Below are positions 10,851-23,112 of a stretch of DNA of 64,000 nt, in pieces. This stretch comes from Aphidius gifuensis. Its lineage: Eukaryota; Arthropoda; Insecta; Hymenoptera; Braconidae. The notes under the pieces are model-generated. The model ran no database searches and had not been told where the DNA came from. It worked only from the letters and a program-made list of their open reading frames with translations. The position numbers and the translations under genes were made by a program. The DNA is taken from the NCBI RefSeq assembly GCF_014905175.1, contig NC_057791.1:7760492-7824491 (forward strand), written 5' to 3'. Numbering within the stretch: position 1 is the stretch's first letter; every line of letters starts with the position of its first letter.

Positions 10851-11988
10851 TTACATTGCACTTCTAATGAAATCGAGGTAATGATAAACTCTTGTGTATA
10901 AATCTGGATATCCAAGTCCACAGAGAACAGAAAAAGATACGATTCCAACTACTTCATCGTTGTACACCAAAGGACTTCCACTATCTCCCTAAATAGAAAT
11001 GAATTATTATTTTTTTTTGTTAATCATTCAATTTAGATAAGAATAAGTAAATTAGATTACACACATTACAAAAACCAGTTCCTTCTCCATCATAACCACA
11101 AATTTGACTGTCTAACATTCTAGAATTTTTGTCATTACAATCTTTATTTTTGAGAATTCTGACATGGCGTTTTTGAAGAACGTCTGGTTCGATAAAATCA
11201 GTAGATGAGAGCTGTCCCCATCCAGTCAAAACAGCTGTGACATCGCCAGGGGTGTCTTGTGTTGGCAATGGAATTGACGATTGTCGGTTGTTGACAACAA
11301 TTTTTTGTGATACCTTCAAATTGAAATTAAAACAATATTTATTTCTGTGTTTCTATAACATGGAATGTCAATTTTAGATTATTTACAGTCAGAACAGCGA
11401 TATCATCACGCCATCGGGCTTCAAAACCTCTTGTGAAATTTGGGTGCACTGTGACTTTCAAGACATTGTGAGATTGACCATGATATCGCTTCTTTACCGC
11501 ACCAGACACGACGGTTAAATTCGTTATGTATGGTGGATCAGCTTTCCCAACAAAACAATGAGCTGCGGTAAGGATATGCCTGGCGAAGTCGTAGAGAAAA
11601 TTTATTTATTAAATATCAAATTGAATTTAGATTCTGATTCCATCGATTTTTTTACCTGGGGCTGATAATTGCACCTCCGCAAAAATGTAAACCATCTCTT
11701 CTCAATGATACCATATAAGGGAATTCACCATCTGATGCATTTTCACCACCCAAAATTCTCGTTTGAAATAAAGCATGACCTAAAAGCAAAATAACTTCAT
11801 TAATTATACTGTTTGTAAGTTATCGGAAAAAGTAGAACATATATTTCATAAAAGTATTTGCCTAAAAAAAAAAATAATAAAAAAATAGAATTGAAATGTG
11901 AGTGATGTTTTATGGTTAGCTGGTACTAATATTTACCTCCAACAAATGTTTCAATTACTCCAAAAGCAATGATAATTGTACTCAACAT
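10851..11988 (-). CDS. Secreted chymotrypsin-like serine protease (S1 family), five exons
   Basis: Complete gene model: join of 11937-11988, 11656-11779, 11387-11579, 11065-11313 and 10851-10988. All junctions are GT-AG and the frame is preserved, giving 251 residues. Residues 1-18 are a hydrophobic signal peptide. The mature enzyme probably starts after QTR at ILGGENA (residue 26), the usual activation site. The catalytic triad is His66 (LTAAHC), Asp118 (DDIAVL) and Ser209 (GDSGSP; the usual motif is GDSGGP). The residue six before the serine, which sets S1 specificity, is Gly203 rather than Asp, so trypsin-like Arg/Lys cleavage is unlikely and a chymotrypsin-like preference more plausible. 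The C-terminus (GYPDLYTRV) is typical. A digestive, venom or immune role cannot be told from sequence. Confidence 0.93.
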
Positions 11989-12035
11989 GATGCTACAATA
12001 TATATTCTGTAACATCAGCTTATAAAGAGTTTATC

Positions 12036-12042
12036 TTTTATA
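12036..12042 (-). promoter_or_regulatory. TATA box of the serine protease gene
   Basis: TATAAAA on the minus strand, about 48 nt upstream of the start codon at 11988. A transcription start about 30 nt downstream would leave a 5'UTR of roughly 20-25 nt, common for short insect secretory genes. The start site itself is inferred. Confidence 0.6.
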
Positions 12043-12049
12043 CGTGCAA

Positions 12050-13150
12050 ATGCGCATACTAATTCGATCTATATCCGTCATTAAATTATATTAATTACCA
12101 AAAATGTTTACCTAAGTGGAGGATTTCTTCACCGTCTTATTTACTATGTGATAAGAAACGTTATCGATGACTTAAAGAAACGATAAAATTTATAGCCTTC
12201 CATTATTTATTATTACGTCAATCATAATATTTTTATACTAAATATTTAACACAAAAAGTAAAAAGTCAATTACATAATTTATCCATATTTTTTTATCATA
12301 ATACCAATTGATAAAATATATCTACACTTTTATTATATTCATATCACCAGATTATGCTTAACAAGACACCACTTTTAAATAAAAGCAGTCGTTCTTATAT
12401 TATTTACAAGAGCGATCCCGCGAATCCGGTGCATGGTAGTATATGTTATTGTGTATTTTTATTATAACCATTTTATTTATCATAATTATAATTTGTATCT
12501 ATTACTTTTCTCATTTTTTATTCTTATGAATAGTTATAACATTTGATCAAATAATATACGATTATTAAATAATTTTGTTTGTAGCGTTGCCCTAGATATT
12601 CAACCTCGGGTCGCCCATATTTTGCATATACATAAATCGATGATTCAAGACTGTCCCTTACAATTTTTTTATGGTCATTATAATTAATAATTCCCGCATT
12701 CCTTGAAAGTTCATGTTTATTTCTTGTTAGCCAATACTCATCTTTTTTGTGATTTAAATTCGCTCAAGTAAATTCTTTAGGTTTAATACTGTTATAAACA
12801 TCACAAAATTCTTTAACATCAACAATATATTCAGCCATTGCACTTATAATCTTTTGTAAGACTTTCTTTTTCCGGAATTTAGAAAACGAACAATGGCGCG
12901 CATTTCAGTATCAAATATTTACTTTTGTTCATAAAATAATTATAATTAAAGAGATCTTATGTTTTAAACCCTGAATAAATTTATTTATTTGAAATTATAT
13001 TTACTCATGACATTCCAATAATTGCAATGTCATATTAATGAATAAAGCAGCTGTGAAAACTTAATTCTGCGATCAATGATTTAGGTTTATAACGACTTAA
13101 AAGTTTTTAATTTTTTCAGACGATTATTTAGGGTTAAAAAAAAGTCAAAA
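12050..13150. other. AT-rich non-coding DNA
   Basis: No coding or RNA feature that I can support. Short reading frames here lack domain signals. Confidence 0.4.
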
Positions 13151-13159
13151 AGTACCGGC

Positions 13160-14080
13160 TTCAGAATGGCCTCTCAAAATGGACGGTTTTTTTTTTTAAT
13201 ACGGTGCTTCCAATAACTTCTGGTAAATGCTCGTGGAGATTTTGTTTTAGTCTTAAATTCAGCGTCATTGAAAACTCTATCGTGCTCTTACAGATCCAGT
13301 TTGTTATTAATTTTTTTTTTCGATACATCGAAATCGAAAAATGAAAAAAAAATAAAGTTTGTATTTTTTTTTTTCCTCAAAAACTATGAATCATAGAAAA
13401 ATAATTTTATATACAGGTAATGAGTATTCGAAAAACGTATCTTTCGAGCTCTACATGGAGTTGCTGCGATCATTTTATAAAGAGTTATCGATTTAGTAAC
13501 GTTACGCCAACAATGTGATAAGAACGGGAACCTCAATGACTCTTGATAGAATTGTAGTGTTTTTGAATATAACTCAAAAAGTATATCTAATTTAAAAAAA
13601 ATTTTACAAGTTAGTAAAATGTATGGGAAAGACGCTTCCTGGAAGCCCAGCATAACCTTGCTACGATGATGCTATCCAGAGATATCGTGTAATATCGTAC
13701 GAAAATCGTATAGTGAAAAAACAATAAAGTCGATAACTCTCGATAGGATCATCGGAGAGACTTTATACCAGGCTTAAAGGAGCGGGTTTAAAAACTCTAG
13801 AGCTGCGTTTAAGAATCATTTTTCTAGGCATAATTGCTTTCGCCAAAAAAAATTAAAAAATGAAACAAGAATTTTTTTTTTTTTTTTCTCAAAAACTATT
13901 TCGCCTAGAGGGATAATTTACAAACGCGGCTCTAGAGTTCTCGAAAGTTTTTTTTCAGTCTAAGTTGAAGTCTTTACGATGATCCTATCGAAAGTTATCA
14001 AACTTATAATTTTTGCAATATGTGGTTTTTACACGATATTGTCTCAATAACATAATCCAAGGGAGGTTATGTTAGTCCTA
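13160..14080. repeat. Degenerate inverted-repeat element
   Basis: About 13731-13850 is inverted relative to about 13895-14005. Shared words in opposite orientation include GATAGGATCATCG/CGATGATCCTATCG, CTCTAGAGC/GCTCTAGAG and TCTCAAAAACTAT. The left part (13370-13500) carries a related TCAAAAACTATGAATCAT word. It lies just upstream of the Mutator-like transposase remnant and could be its terminal region, but I see no matching copy on the other side. Confidence 0.4.
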
Positions 14081-14129
14081 ATTTTGAAGATTTTTGTCTT
14101 GTTTATTTATGTTGTTAATATTGTACACT

Positions 14130-15296
14130 TTCCTACTGTTATCTCAGACCAGATGATATAACTGAAGACATTTATGGAGAATTATTGATAATGACAAGTA
14201 TAGAAAAACAAGGTTTAATTTATAGCACAGATAACGACGTTTTAACTGACAAATTTAATGAAGGATTAGGTAAAGTCATAAGTATAATTCTGTCGTACGA
14301 TATGGGTTATATCAAACATGGATGTTGACGTAGTTATGATAGTTTGAATGGATATGGTTGTATAATCAGTTTTTCGTCTGGTCGTATTCTTGATTATAGT
14401 ACACGTAATCGCAAGTATAAAAAATGCCAAATAAATAAAATGTTAAATAGGACAATTGCTCATGATTGTTGTTTTAATTTTTCGGGAACCTCAAAAGTAA
14501 TGGAGCCAGATGTTGGTGATGAACTGATAAATCAAAGTAAAATATTGAAAGAATCTGGTCTCTAGGTACGTGTATTAATTGGTGATGATGACAGTTCAAC
14601 AATTGCATTAGTTCAACTAGGAACAAAAGAAGAAATTTATAAATTATCAGAAACAAATCATTTGAAGAGACATTTTGTTAATGGCTTGTATAATTTAAAA
14701 ATAATTACAATGAGATGGGATGACAAAGTGTTACTGCTCATTTGAAAACTTGTTTTGTTAATGCAATAGCTCAAAATAAAGGCAAGAGCGAAAAATTAGC
14801 ATGTACGCTACGTTCTATTCCAGACCATGTTTTTGGTATTCATGCTAACTGTGATAACTCGTGGTGTCGTCCTTCAAGTGGTGTAACCCGTAGGAAGCAA
14901 ACAATCACATTAAAAAACCCTTTATTACTTGATTCATTAAATGAAATATTTGTTAAATATACTTGAAACGCTAGCAAATTCTCAATACCTGCTAGTAGTA
15001 GTCAGGCCAACGAATCAATAAATAATATCATGGCTCATCTAGCACCTAAGAACAACTGCTATTCACTTAGTGAATCAGCTGACTATCGGTATGCATTGAC
15101 TGTGTGTATAAAAAATGATGGTGTACCAATATTCATGAAGGATTACTTTCATCTTTCACCAGGTAAAAATATAGGTACATATGCTCAGCGACATGATGTA
15201 GCTAGAGCCAGAAGAGCTGAAAAATTCAAATTAAAACCTGCTAAAGATCGACGAAAGTTACTGAAGCAAGAACGAATCCAGTGTATGAAAAAATAG
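14130..15296 (+). pseudogene. Mutator-like transposase remnant
   Basis: A near-continuous protein is recoverable across one or two stops and shifts. Conserved blocks are SLNGYGCIISF, SGRILDYSTRN, a Cys/His segment (KKCQ...AHDCC), SGTSKVMEPDVGDELI, VLIGDDDSSTIA, HANCDNSWC, and a C-terminal block with NESINNIMAHLAPKN and SADYRYALTV. This succession is that of the animal Mutator-like transposase domain, a DDE nuclease; the acidic GDDDSS motif is its most visible active-site element. Damage includes a TGA near 14325, a TAG near 14563, a shift near 14740 and a TGA at 14964. It once cut and moved element DNA. The exonuclease that follows is probably part of the same element. Confidence 0.75.
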
Positions 15297-15367
15297 AACA
15301 AGTAGAAGGGTTTTAATACCAATCTAATTTTGGCCTTGGAATTGATAATATTGATATCAACAGCACA

Positions 15368-15967
15368 ATGAATGATGAAGTGTTAACAAAAAAAAAAAGT
15401 AAAATTGTTCATTTTGATTTAGAAACAACGGGTTTTGCTAACACAGCGTCTATTATTCATATAGCTGCTAAAAGTGAAAATCGTTCTTTTTCAGTTTACG
15501 TAAAACCAAGTCAAGCTATTGGACCTGATGCTGCACGTGTAACTGGTTTACAATATCGATCGGGTGATCTTTTTTCCATGGGGTAAAAGTCCAATCTCTT
15601 TCAATTATTGAAGCACTTGATAGCTTTAAACAATTTCTTTCAATGTCACAACACAAATCAATTCTGGTAGCTCATACTGTTAAATTTGATAAAATATTTT
15701 AAACCAGTAGTAAGTGGATTTGTTGACTCAAAAACTTTACTCCAAGCTTTCACAGATCTTACTGGGAAAAAAAGTGAAGGTCTATCAAACTACAAAAGCT
15801 TTCTGAAGACTATTTTCCATCAACTGATGCAAGTAAATTCCATGAAGCACTATATGATGTTGGAATTGTTGAACAATTGATAAGCAAGTTTGTTGATGAA
15901 AGAGATATTTTTAAAAAGGTTGAACTACTGATTGAGCAGTTCAGAAGGTTTTCAATCCATCAATAAT
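15368..15967 (+). pseudogene. DEDDh (DnaQ/TREX-like) 3'-5' exonuclease remnant
   Basis: The ATG at 15368 opens a frame with ExoI motif HFDLETTG (catalytic Asp and Glu). The ExoII-like VAHTVKFD lies near 15670 and ExoIII HEALYDV near 15840. All four DEDDh acidic residues and the His are readable, but frame changes separate the motifs near 15585 and 15690. The fold degrades single-stranded DNA or RNA from 3' ends. It begins about 70 nt after the transposase reading ends, in the same orientation. I read it as the second domain or ORF of the Mutator-like element rather than as a host gene. Confidence 0.7.
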
Positions 15968-16013
15968 ATTGTAATAGTAATAAATATACCTATAATAAAT
16001 AATATTGATGGAT
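15955..16013. repeat. Perfect 16-bp inverted repeat after the exonuclease
   Basis: ATCCATCAATAATATT at 15955-15970 and its exact reverse complement at 15998-16013, loop 27 bp. The left arm overlaps the exonuclease stop codon. It could be an element terminus or an RNA 3'-end structure. Confidence 0.6.
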
Positions 16014-16420
16014 AAATCAACGAACAATATAATATTTAATTAATGAACAATATAATAAATTTATTGATTTATTTATCTATTTATTTATGAAATAACGCAA
16101 TCAGTATTAAGAATATTCATGTCATAAAACCTTCTGCTAATACGATATTGAAAGTGGTGCTAGAGTCGATTTTTCTATTTGCCATTATTTTTAGCTAAGT
16201 TTCAAAAAATTTTAGTATCAAAATAACAATGATATTGAATTGTTCGTGACATAACAAAAAAAAATCGATAGTTCTATACTTCGAGCGTATTTTACTTTCA
16301 TGCATAGTTAAGACTATAGTCTACACCATTATACCAGTATCTTTTTTCAATAAAAAATAAATTGATTAATTAATGATACAATAAGTACATGTACAGATAG
16401 CGTATACTACAAACTCTGTA

Positions 16421-16500
16421 TATGAAAGTATTATACCATATTATACTATATGAAAGTATTATACCATATTATACTATATGAAAGTATAATACTATACTGA
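16421..16500. repeat. 28-bp tandem repeat, three copies
   Basis: TATGAAAGTATTATACCATA recurs at 16421 and 16449, with a diverged copy at 16477, at an exact 28-bp spacing. Confidence 0.75.
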
Positions 16501-16580
16501 CCCAACGCTGCAATCAAATGATCTAAAAACAAATAAAAACCGTTAAAAACCTGATATAAGTTTCTAAGCAAATGTGATAA

Positions 16581-17335
16581 AATGGCTCAAGTAAAAAAAA
16601 CTATCGTTGATGAAAGTGATTCACTTACGGTAAAGATTAAATGGTTTATGAATAAAATTTATATTTATATTAATATTCTTATATTTTGTCATTACTATTG
16701 GTTTATAGGATGAAGAAATTCAAGATAAAGAAAATATGGATAGGGAAGAACAAGCACAAAAACGCGCCTATGAGAAGCTGCTCGCTACAAAAGTTTAGGA
16801 ATTTAAAAATTGGCTCTTGACCACAGAAGCTTTACTAGCTGGAATGTCATACTTACAAATGAAACATGATCAACAAAATTCATTGTGTCCCGAAACATCA
16901 AAAGAAAACATAACAACTGCTAGTGAAGGTGGTGGTGGTAGTGGCGGTGGTAGTGATAGTGGTGGCGGCAGTGATGGAGATAGTAGTCAATGGAATCATA
17001 GTGGTTCATATCAACTTGGTAATGGTGGTTCATATCAACGTGGTAATGATAAACAACAACGTAGTCATGGTGGTGATAATCGTGGTGGACACCAAACTCG
17101 TGGACAATGAGCTGGTAACCATAATTACAATTATAATGGTGTTGCCAAATATAAACAACTACTTAGTGACGCTAGGTAACAAAAAAAAAAAAAAAAATTA
17201 AAAAAAAAAAAAAATGTTTCATTAAAAATTTTTTCTTGTAGATTAATTCGAAAGGTGGAACATGAGATTATTGGACTCAAAAAAAAGTTACAAACTGGTG
17301 GCCGAGTATTCAACATCAACAACAATGAGTAATCA
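16581..17335 (+). pseudogene. Fragment of an unrecognised gene, Gly/Ser-rich
   Basis: An ATG at 16581 opens MAQVKKTIVDESDSLT, then a GT-AG intron (about 16629-16709) joins to DEEIQDKENMDREEQAQKR, acidic and probably helical. A stop near 16797 interrupts, and the same frame resumes as EFKNWLLTTEALLAGMSYLQ. A Gly/Ser/Gln/His-rich low-complexity stretch follows (GGGGSGGGSDSGGG, then SYQ-GNGGSYQ-GN repeats), ending at a stop at 17108. A further piece (KYKQLLSDAR) may be spliced on after a poly-A-filled intron. I do not recognise the family. The stop suggests a decaying or partial copy. Confidence 0.4.
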
Positions 17336-17339
17336 ACAT

Positions 17340-17660
17340 TAACAATATTGATAACATTTACATAAACTCACAAAAAGTCAAGTCCTCATCATAGAATATA
17401 AAATAAGATTATATTCAATAAGGACGAAATATATGTGATAAAATTATGTAGTCCCGGTGATTAAAAAAAAAATTGATAATATAAATTTTCATCAGACAAA
17501 TATTTATCTCGAAATATTTTAATCTAAAGAGTACTTTAAAATACATATGTATGGGCATATTAGTCATTACTATAAAAATATTTATGTTAAAATATTTTGA
17601 TATAAAAAGAACTTAAAAATACATTTGTATGAGCACATAAGTATTACTATTATTATTATT
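17340..17660. other. AT-rich non-coding DNA
   Basis: Nothing recognisable apart from two similar phrases around ACATATGTATGGGCATA and ACATTTGTATGAGCACATAA, spaced about 80 bp. Confidence 0.35.
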
Positions 17661-17669
17661 TAAATAAGC

Positions 17670-17835
17670 ACCTTATTTTTTTTGGCCTCTTAAAAATGGC
17701 CTCAAAAAATGGCCAAAAGAGGCCAAAAACATAAAGCCATTTTTAAGAAGCCAAATAAAAAATAAGGCCATTTTTTGAGGCCATTTTTAAGAGGCCAAAA
17801 AAAAGGCCATTTTTTGAGGCCATTTTTTCCATGTA
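17670..17835. repeat. GGCC-punctuated self-complementary repeat
   Basis: Thirteen or so GGCC or AGCC blocks separated by short A or T runs (GGCCATTTTTTGAGGCC, AAGAGGCCAAAA and their complements), present in both orientations, so the region can fold on itself in many registers. It abuts a coding-like fragment on the minus strand. Confidence 0.65.
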
Positions 17836-18010
17836 CGAGGTTCAGATCGTCTTTTTTTTGAACTATAGAAATTTGAACATTGCCTTCGAGATCTTTCCAG
17901 AATTTTCTAATATTAAGGTCCAAGAGCTGGAAAGCGTCTTGCTTTAAATAAGTAGTCAGTTGCATTTGCAATCTTGTGGCCTACACATCTCTGTCATCAC
18001 TTGCTCTCGC
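17836..18010 (-). pseudogene. Single exon-like fragment, function unknown
   Basis: Minus-strand reading from an AG acceptor near 18010 gives RARASDDRDV, a TAG, then RLQMQLTTYLKQDAFQLLDL and RKFWKDLEGNVQISIV. The composition is that of a real protein exon and unlike the surrounding AT noise. It ends where the GGCC repeat begins. I cannot name the family; the internal stop and missing neighbours suggest a stranded exon. Confidence 0.35.
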
Positions 18011-19400
18011 CTAATTGTTAAAATATAAATTTAAATATATTATAACTTCATTAAAATAAATAATGCTTTACTGTTTGAGACTGAATAAACTTGTATGGTT
18101 GTGAAACAGGAATAGGAATAGTTATAGGCATTGAATAAGAACATCCGTTTTTAAGTAAAGAAAACTGTCATTTAATATAACTGAGGTTTATGTACACTTT
18201 TAAATGTTATCAATGTATAAAATAATAATAAATGTGAGCTGAAATAACGTGTTACATGTGCCGTAGATTGTACTAATCTTGACACTTAGTCCGTGTTTTG
18301 TGAACGATCTCAAAGCTGATTAACGCTCGATATTATTGATCTGACGTAATCTGCTTAATGTGTTCTGTGTAACTTTATGTGTGAATGAATTAGGTTAATA
18401 AATTGATATGTGTAACTGAATTCAACGATGTGTAACTGACAAAAATATGACTATAAAGTCTGTGTACGAAAATTAAGCGTGTTGCTTTGTGTGAAACGTG
18501 AACCTAACTAACTGTTGCCGGCCGGCTAGCTGTGAGTGTGTGTGTGTGAATGTATGTGTGTATTTGACGTAGTATTTTGGGTGTGCTGCCGCTTGGCATA
18601 AATGCCAGAGTTTCCCAAACACTTTACCAATAAAATAAATAATCAATCATATTGAATTTAACCGATTCAACTTGATATCAAACAGTGTCAAATAATAATT
18701 ATTCACCTATTCTATCATACATATCTGATAATTCTTTAACAGCCAATATATCGAACAATTTTGTTTTTTAATCTTATTTTCATACGTTTCGTATATATTT
18801 GATATTATTTGAGACACTTGATGGAAGCAGTTATGTTATCACGAAAATGTTTGAACGAAAAATTAACAAAATCAATTTATCCTATTGATTATAAAGAGAG
18901 ACAAGCTAAATTATGTCAATGGAAAAAATTCGAATAATAATTTAATAAATACTGGGCTTATGAATTTTCTCTATTCTTTATTTATTTGTCTCTTGAATTA
19001 ACTTACAATATTGACCCACAAAATTCATGATGAATGATGAGAACAATATGTTGGGTTTTCGTAAAAGTGATACTGTGAGACAATAGTTTTACTCAATGAT
19101 TTCGAGTACTCCATAATCCCTGGTGTTTCTCAATTGATATTCTTTGTTAGTTATTATAAATAATATTTAATAAATTTTATGACAAACCTAAGAGAGTTGG
19201 CTGAAACTCTGGTATAGTTTTATGAAATATATTTGACTTTGTGTTTTCACAATCTGAGCTTACGATATTGATCTGATCCGTTTATCAATCATTTTTATTA
19301 AACGATGAATGGAACCGCGCAACTGATTAGATCGAGAATATAAAATTTAGATTGATTACATAAAACATTAAATTCGAAACAAATGAAATATCAGTTAAAA
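18011..19400. other. Non-coding DNA with a TG-rich tract
   Basis: A slightly GC-richer stretch (18230-18640) contains GCCGGCCGGCTAGC and a GTGTGTGTGTGAATGTATGTGTGT tract (18536-18561). No gene or RNA seen; the rest is AT-rich. Confidence 0.4.
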
Positions 19401-19559
19401 AAATAAATTAAGAAAATAAAAATTTCAATTATTCACTACTAAACAATGACATGTAAACAATATATTAGAAAATGAAAAAAGACCATTCTGTTGAATGTTT
19501 TTTTTATTTTCATCTTTATCACAGTTTAAATCAGTTGAACTACTACTATAGTGAATGCC

Positions 19560-20432
19560 GAAAATATTTTTTCCGGGTGACTTTGGAATTTCACAAGCTC
19601 GTATCAATACATGTACTTAATCTTGTTTCACTTTCGTCATCTGTCTCTCTACTCGGAATATTGCAAATATTTTTATTTAACTTTATTTTTTTTTTCCCGT
19701 TCTTTTTTTCCCTTCTCTCGTATTTATCTGATAAGGAATCATTATCATCTGTAGACATGCCGCGATTTAGTCCATTTTCCTCTTCATTCGACTCAGGTGA
19801 TTGCACTTGACGTTTTTCAAAAGTAACTCAACTTATTTCCAAATCTTTTGATGTTAAAAAAAAAAAAAAATAACATAGTTAAATACAATGATTCCTAGAA
19901 AAAAAAATTGACTAAAACATATAAAAAAAAAAAAATACATTATCAAAACAATACTTATATTGGAATGAATAGTTACCTTTTTTCAGCTTTGACAGTTTCT
20001 GTTGAATGCTAGTGGTTGACTTTATAGATTTTTTACAATTCAAGTCAGTCTGACTTTGAAACGTAGAAAGGTTATATTTTTTTCTCTACTCACATTCACC
20101 TGATAAATAACCAGTGACATTTGTAGAAAATTTTTCAGGATTTTCTTTTCAATTATTTTTTTTTTCTCCACTGATTGGTTCAGGTGACTGAAGTTGACGT
20201 TTATTATGACCAACATCGGTGGAATAAATGCTCATAGAATTTCGAGAATCTTTGAAAAATTTATATACATATACAAGAAAAATAAATTTTTCAACCAAAA
20301 AAGATTACTTGTCTCGATCCAGATTATGACGAACTAATTTTTTTTTCAAGATTTATTGTTTTTAGTAGTGTTTAAATTCATATCTGGCAACTTTATTAAT
20401 ACTGCTACGTCAACTGCATCAAGAGACATCTT
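19560..20432 (-). CDS. Possible multi-exon gene of low complexity, tentative
   Basis: Minus-strand pieces that could be exons: MSLDAVDVAVLIKLPDM from an ATG near 20432; a middle piece near 20250-20110 reading STDVGHNKRQLQSPEP; and a last piece near 19820-19560 reading KRQVQSPESNEEENG followed by a Ser/Asp/Lys-rich stretch. The phrase KRQ-L/V-QSPE occurs in both later pieces, so an exon may have been duplicated. AG acceptors and GT donors are plausible, but I cannot confirm one continuous frame. No family recognised. Confidence 0.28.
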
Positions 20433-20439
20433 GTTGTCT

Positions 20440-21290
20440 ATTCAAAAAAAGTTAATTTAGACAAAATGAAGAAAAAAAATTCTTGAAAGGTACTTACCAT
20501 TTTTTAATAATATTCTTGCTCTCATCCACTTTTCCCCCCATTCAACTTCGCTAGTTTTTTAGTTTTGTCGAAAATTTTTAGAACTTTAAACTTTTCTAAA
20601 TCTACAATATAATTTTTGTAGATCAAAAAAAGTTTGAAATTATTATTATTAGTTATACATGTCTATTAGAATTTCTTCGTATCCCCAATTTTTATATTGT
20701 ACACGCCGCATTAATATCCATGTTGTATTTTATATCGCAAATCCTACAATTTTTAGACCGATGCGTTGATTCACTGGTGGAACACACTCACACTTTCAAA
20801 AACTACTTATAAATTATTCATTAGTTCTTTTGTCATAGTGATGATGGTGATGATACATATCGTTCTAAACCAGACGACGTTTTGAATTGGTCAGAACATA
20901 TTTATGTTCTTTTATTTAATTTATCAGATTTTGTCCAGAACAACTACCATTTATTAAATAATTTACTTCTTTAAAAATTGCTGAAATTGTTTTAATATAC
21001 TAGTCAAACTGTGGTCTTGCATGTCATTTCGAACCATATACAGGTTGAATTACTTCATAAAATTCGAGACGATATTTCGAAGTCATTGAACAATCCCCTG
21101 GCTTATTTGAAACAAAACTTTCTAAAGGAATATTTTTTTTATCAATTTTTTTTTATTTTTTCTAAGCAATTGTTGGGTATTGAGTTAATGATTTATTATT
21201 ATTTTTTTTTATTTTTCAACATCTGTTCATACAGTTTCCAATTTCTTAGTTTACCATCAAATATTCGCTTTCGATTTTCAATCTATGTTT
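20440..21290. other. AT-rich non-coding DNA
   Basis: No supported gene, RNA or repeat boundary. Confidence 0.35.
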
Positions 21291-21294
21291 GTTT

Positions 21295-22109
21295 ACGCAT
21301 ATAATTAAGTCTTAATCTTTAACAAAATTTTATACTTGACCCCGCCCGGTTCTTCCCAAATAAAATTTAAAGATATATACATATATATACTTTTTTCGTC
21401 AATCAACAATTCAATAATGAATACGTATGACACAATATGACACGAGCGCCGAATATATATTTTACAGTGTAAAAGGTGGTGTCCACTATGCAATTTTCCC
21501 AGATATCACCAAAAATTATAGTTGAATTCAGTTACAATGCTAATAAGCTAAGGGTATAAACTCACGATAAGCCTAATTTCGGTTGTAAAGCGCACTAGCA
21601 TGTGTAACAAGTTAGAGCTTTAACTCACGACAAGCTAACGTTTGCTTGTAAAGCGCACTGAGCACGCGCAACGAGTTGGGTTGTGTCGAAATTGTAAACA
21701 TGGCCGTCCTAATTCCCATAAAACTAGTAATATGTCCCCAGCCATCGTGGTTTTTCTAGTAATTTTACGTGTTGCGCATGCTTAGATCACTCAGAATTAC
21801 GTCAGCCATGTTTACAAGCAAAAGTTAGCTTGTCGTGCGTTTGAGCTCTAAGACATTAATTTAATATAATTCAAATACTTTTCATAGATTTTCAAAAAAA
21901 TCACACTTGTCACGCTCTATTCTTGTCTCTTGTATATGAAACTACTATAATAAAGTCGCGAGGTTGTGACTGCGCATACATTTATGTAGAACGACTACTA
22001 AATTTCAGTAGATCTGCATTGGTGTGAAAGTCTTTAAATTTTATTTGGGAAGAACCGGGCGGGGTCAAGTATAAAATTTTGTCAAAGATTAAGACTTAAT
22101 TATATGCGT
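21295..22109. mobile_element. Inverted-repeat element, family A, copy 1
   Basis: Arms 21295-21372 and 22032-22109 are inverted copies of about 78 bp with one visible mismatch. They carry ACTTGACCCCGCCCGGTTCT and its complement, shared with copies at 46 and 62 kb. Homology to the other copies continues beyond the right arm to about 22310 (GAATACTTGACGCTCCTTTTTGT, ATCTTTTTGTAAAGTCCTTT), so the full element is larger and older here. The interior holds a second nested inverted pair around CACGACAAGCTAACG (21635) and GTTAGCTTGTCGTG (21823). Confidence 0.7.
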
Positions 22110-22309
22110 TTAATATTTCCTTCTTGACTTATTTTGGTATTATATCTTTTTGTATCTTAAAAATTAATAAATATCAATATAAAATAAAATTACTATAATC
22201 ACATAATTAGTGGGGATTTCGAATACTTGACGCTCCTTTTTGTAAAAAAAACTGTGTTTCTTTTTTTGTTTAGATATCACATCTTTTTGTAAAGTCCTTT
22301 AATCATTCG

Positions 22310-23105
22310 ATAGAAAAAACGATAATATTAAAAAGTATATGTTTTTGCTAGCAACGAACAAATTATCAATTTTTATCCAGCTAGTATTCTTGCGGAAATA
22401 ACTGACGAAATAACTAACTTTATACGTAGAACCCAATCAGCGCCAAATTGGCAAATTTGAGAAGCTCGAGGTACAGGACATATTTTGTCCCATTTCCAAT
22501 GTACGGAGTTGACTCTCCTTCTTTCTAGCCGTCTTGGTAGAACCACAAATGTGAATTTTAGAAGTGGGTATTCCTTTGATTAAGCAATTATCATTTTTAC
22601 TTGACCATTTAAATTTATTGGTCTAAAACAATGATATCATTAATTTTGAGGACCTCAATCTTTCTTAGAATTTTCGTTGATCCAAAACAATTGACACATG
22701 TATTAAACCCCTTTGTGCCACAATGATAGTGATTGATCAATAAGTTCTTGTAAAATGAATGTGTTATTTTTATTTGGTATTAAAAGATTTAAATTTTTTT
22801 TTGGAAAATTTAAGGTTTTCTACAATCAAATAACCAATACTTGACATCAATTTTAGGGTGCGAACTCACGACAAGCTAAAATTTCCGCTTGCAAAAATGG
22901 CAGTTATAAAAATCACCAAAAAAGTAACTAAATTCTTAAACTTCCATTTCCGTCCTAGGACGACCATTCAGAAAGAACTTCTAGGACTGCCAACTAAATT
23001 CATAGTTTGATAATCTGAGACTTGATGAAAATGTGAATAGTGATAATACAAGTCTGTTTTATTTGCATATTTTTCATCACAGTATATACAAGTTTCGTTT
23101 TCAGT
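22310..23105. other. Non-coding DNA
   Basis: No supported gene or RNA. A short phrase CTCACGACAAGCTAA at 22864 matches the interior of the preceding element, suggesting an older fragment. Confidence 0.4.
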
Positions 23106-23112
23106 TATTGTC

